Shown here piece after piece: positions 61,617 to 64,000 of a stretch of 64,000 bases of DNA. Position numbers and translations under genes: made by a program. Positions within the stretch are counted from its first letter, which is position 1, and each line of letters opens with the position of its first letter. Below the pieces are notes generated by a model. It saw only the letters and a list, made by a program, of their open reading frames with translations. It made no database searches and was not told where the DNA came from. Source of the DNA: Cannabis sativa (Eukaryota; Streptophyta; Magnoliopsida; Rosales; Cannabaceae); contig NC_083601.1 of NCBI RefSeq assembly GCF_029168945.1, positions 30,803,660-30,867,659 of the forward strand, given 5' to 3'.

Positions 61617-63463
61617 TGTTGGAAATATTTTACCAGGATCTAGATTTACTAACAAGTATGTTGATTAACATCCTAATATGAATTCTAAAACAATGAAAAT
61701 AAACACATAAGAGTTTAAGAAAACCTTACATTGGGTGCTGCGGAATATTATGACTCCTTCCATTCAGATCTCTAGCCCTTGATTCCTCTCTGTAGCAGAG
61801 CATAATCAAGATCTAAATCTGGATCTCTTTCTCTCATTCTTGTTGGTGCTGATTTTCCATAGTCTTACATACTATGATTGAGGTACCACTTGATGTGTGT
61901 GGGCACTACTCATCACTCAAGTGTTTCGAAATTTAGAGAGAAGAAAAGAGAGAGAGAAGGGCGAGTGGCTTTTCTGAAAGAAACCAATGTTCAAAGTTGT
62001 GAGTTTCTTGAAGCCAACACTTTCTATTTATAGAATGCCCTCTAAGTTTAGGTTAGAATTGAATGGCATTAAAATAATGAAAACTATAAATGGCAATTTC
62101 TTGCAATGTGGTCGGCCATACAAAAGGAATTGGGCCTCACTTTGCTACTTTTCCATTTTGTTATTTCTCATTCCCATTTTCTCAAAATTGCTAATTTTCT
62201 AATTTAACCTTTTAAATGCCAATTCTAATTATTTGATAACTTGAAAATAATTATTAAATAATATTGCCATTTAATATATTTATTAATTTAGACATATAAA
62301 GTCTCTTAATTAATAAATAAACCTAGAATCTCTTTTCTTTACAATTTCACCATTGTTTAGTGAAAATTCATAAAGTAGACATAGTCTAACTTTAGATTTA
62401 TAATTGATTAATTAAAATCAATTAACTGAGTCTTACAAGCAGTATGATCTCAACTAGTATGGGGACCATGGGTCTATATAACCGAGCTTCCAATAAGTCG
62501 AACTGAATTTACCAAGTAAATTCCCTAACTTATTAATTCCTTGTTGAATCCACACTTAGAACTTGGAATTGCACTCTCAGTCATATAGAACGCTCTATAT
62601 GTTCCATGATATAGACACGTCATTAGTTATCCATTGTTATAACCCTAATGTGATCAATGACCCTCTAATAGATGATCTACATTGAAAAGGCACTAAGTTA
62701 CCGTTACACCTTCAATGTATTTTATCCTTAAAACACTTAGCTCCGTATAAATGATATTTCAGCAAAGTGAAATGAGATCTCTACCATTTATCTCTGTTTA
62801 GCCAAGCTCGAAGGATATCATCGTTTCACTTCTAAGTTCCTATAGAAGTTATAGATTCCATATTTATGGTAGCGCTCCCACTCAATTATACTATCATGTT
62901 CCCAAAATGTACGTATCACCCTGACCCAAAAGTAGGCTTAACTAACAAATCAAAGAACATGTATAGAACTCTTGAGATCGAACCTAACCATATCAGGATT
63001 AAGGTCATTTGATCTAGGATCAACAGGTGATATTGAATTGAATAGATATTACGGTAAGTTTTAATATATTTAATCAAAGTTCAATATCAGTCCCTTTCGA
63101 TGTATACTCCATACATCCGATACTGGTAAACTTTGCCAATGTCCTGGAAAGGACATAACACTTTTCCAAGGTGTAAGAATAGCTATCGCTGATTATACCA
63201 TGTCAGTCTAAATCTAGTGTTCTGACAAATCAGGGAATAAACTTTCGAACATATAATTAAGATTATATTCCACTGTGCTGACAACACTATAATCTTTAAC
63301 AAATTCATATGTTCTGGACTTAAAAAGAATTCATACATTATATACATATAATCATGAAATAAATCATGTGAATCATGCAACATAAAATGTTATTTATAAT
63401 CTTTATTAATAAGTAAATCTGATTATATTGAAATAGATTTTATTTAGGGCACAAAACCCAACA
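61617..63463 (-). mobile_element. Solo LTR, 1847 bp, inserted in Cassandra LTR2
   Basis: It begins TGTTGGAAAT and ends ACCCAACA in plus orientation, with inverted TGTTGG/CCAACA ends. The exact 5-bp duplication GCTTT flanks it (61612-61616, 63464-63468), and removing it with one GCTTT restores a normal Cassandra LTR. It is the same family as 45092-46958, in opposite orientation. A minus-strand TATA-like CTATAAATAG lies at 62024-62033. No internal retrotransposon sequence remains, so LTR-LTR recombination removed it after insertion. Confidence 0.9.
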
Positions 63464-63494
63464 GCTTTGTCCTCACTCGCACGCTTCCTGGGAA

Positions 63495-63592
63495 AACATC
63501 CCAAGAGGTCACCCATCCTGAAATCACTCCTAAGTCAAGCTCGCTTAACTATGGAGTTCTTTCGAGATAGGCTACCGAAAAATAAGATGCAC
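63495..63592 (-). repeat. 5S-rRNA-derived segment of Cassandra LTR2
   Basis: It repeats the LTR1 segment with a few changes (AAGAGGTCACCCATCCTG, CTTAACTATGGAGTTCT). It lies just right of the solo-LTR insertion, so that insertion hit the same LTR next to the 5S part. Confidence 0.85.
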
Positions 63593-64000
63593 CTTGTTGA
63601 CATAGGTGGTACCAATCAATCCATTTAAGCTATCTTCAACTGTGTAGTTACATACCTACACAGTCTCAGAATTATCTCACTTGACCTTCCCTAAGCGGTG
63701 TGGGATTGCACAGCTTACCTGGTATTTCCCCTTACGAATCACGGGACTACTGACTGTCACAATCACCCCCCCTTACGGGGTCCGACGTCCTCGTCGAGCA
63801 CACTTCCGGCTGGGTCAAGGCTCTGATACCATTTGTAACGTCCCCTTTTCAAGCCTCCATTGGGTCCTCACAACCACGGAATGAATGACTCTTATACACG
63901 AGTACGCCACTCTGGCTGCTTCCTGGATTGATGACTGACAGTACAGACCAACACGAGTGTTTCCAGCATGCTTTGTCCTCACTCGCACGCTTCCTGGGAA

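Larger units (their letters stand above)
60971..64000 (-). mobile_element. Cassandra-type TRIM array: LTR-internal-LTR-internal-LTR
   Basis: Read on the minus strand, three LTRs share two short internal regions: LTR1 60971-61303, internal 61304-61475, LTR2 61476-63660 (interrupted), internal 63661-63833 and LTR3 63834 to the window edge. The period without the insertion is about 506 bp. LTRs start TGTAAC and end TTACA or CTACA. Each internal region ends at a tRNA-Met primer-binding site (61462-61473 with one mismatch; 63820-63831 exact). The LTRs carry a 5S-rRNA-like segment, the mark of Cassandra terminal-repeat retrotransposons in miniature. There is no coding capacity. Confidence 0.88.

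Overview
This is nuclear DNA from a plant, most likely a core eudicot. The evidence is three intron-bearing host genes with plant-type products, a high A+T background, and a dense nested set of plant transposon classes: Ty1/copia, L1-type LINEs with a C-terminal RNase H, a Cassandra-type TRIM, Helitrons, a MULE-like foldback element and MITEs. The species cannot be fixed from the sequence.

Layout. 1-2913: a copia element on the minus strand, collapsed by an internal deletion. 2914-11000: A+T-rich DNA holding a 1.17-kb tandem duplication (6751-9043) inside an inverted pair of about 330-bp repeats (5798-6122, 10202-10536). 11370-13217 (+): an OTU-domain deubiquitinase in five exons. 15347-16177: a DNA transposon with terminal inverted repeats. 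17550-19944 (-): a 5'-truncated LINE. 20502-21240 (-): remnants of a CYP714-like cytochrome P450. 21736-21953 (-): a second LINE 3' stub. 24219-26468: a foldback MULE-like element whose arms are filled with TCGA-centred minisatellite. 26905-28989 (-): thymidylate kinase, with an untranslated first exon near 30611-30760. 31589-35066 (-): a CSLA glucomannan mannosyltransferase in nine exons. 36661-45061: MITEs and two non-autonomous Helitrons. 45092-46958: a 1.85-kb LTR. 47011-53250 (+): a full-length LINE with a 15-bp target-site duplication. 53718-60693 (-): a non-autonomous copia derivative with apparently identical LTRs and a ruined pol. 60971-64000 (-): a tandem Cassandra array with 5S-rRNA-derived LTRs, split by a 1.85-kb solo LTR that has a clean 5-bp target-site duplication.

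The three host genes are unrelated: protein deubiquitination, dTMP phosphorylation for DNA synthesis, and Golgi mannan synthesis. They share no operon-like logic. Thymidylate kinase and CSLA lie head-to-tail on the minus strand with about 0.8 kb between them.

Exon boundaries were placed by hand from splice consensus, reading-frame continuity and known family sequence patterns. All three gene models close in frame: 337, 221 and 533 codons before the stop. No database search was run; family names rest on recognised motifs. No tRNA gene, CRISPR array or bacterial-type feature was found.
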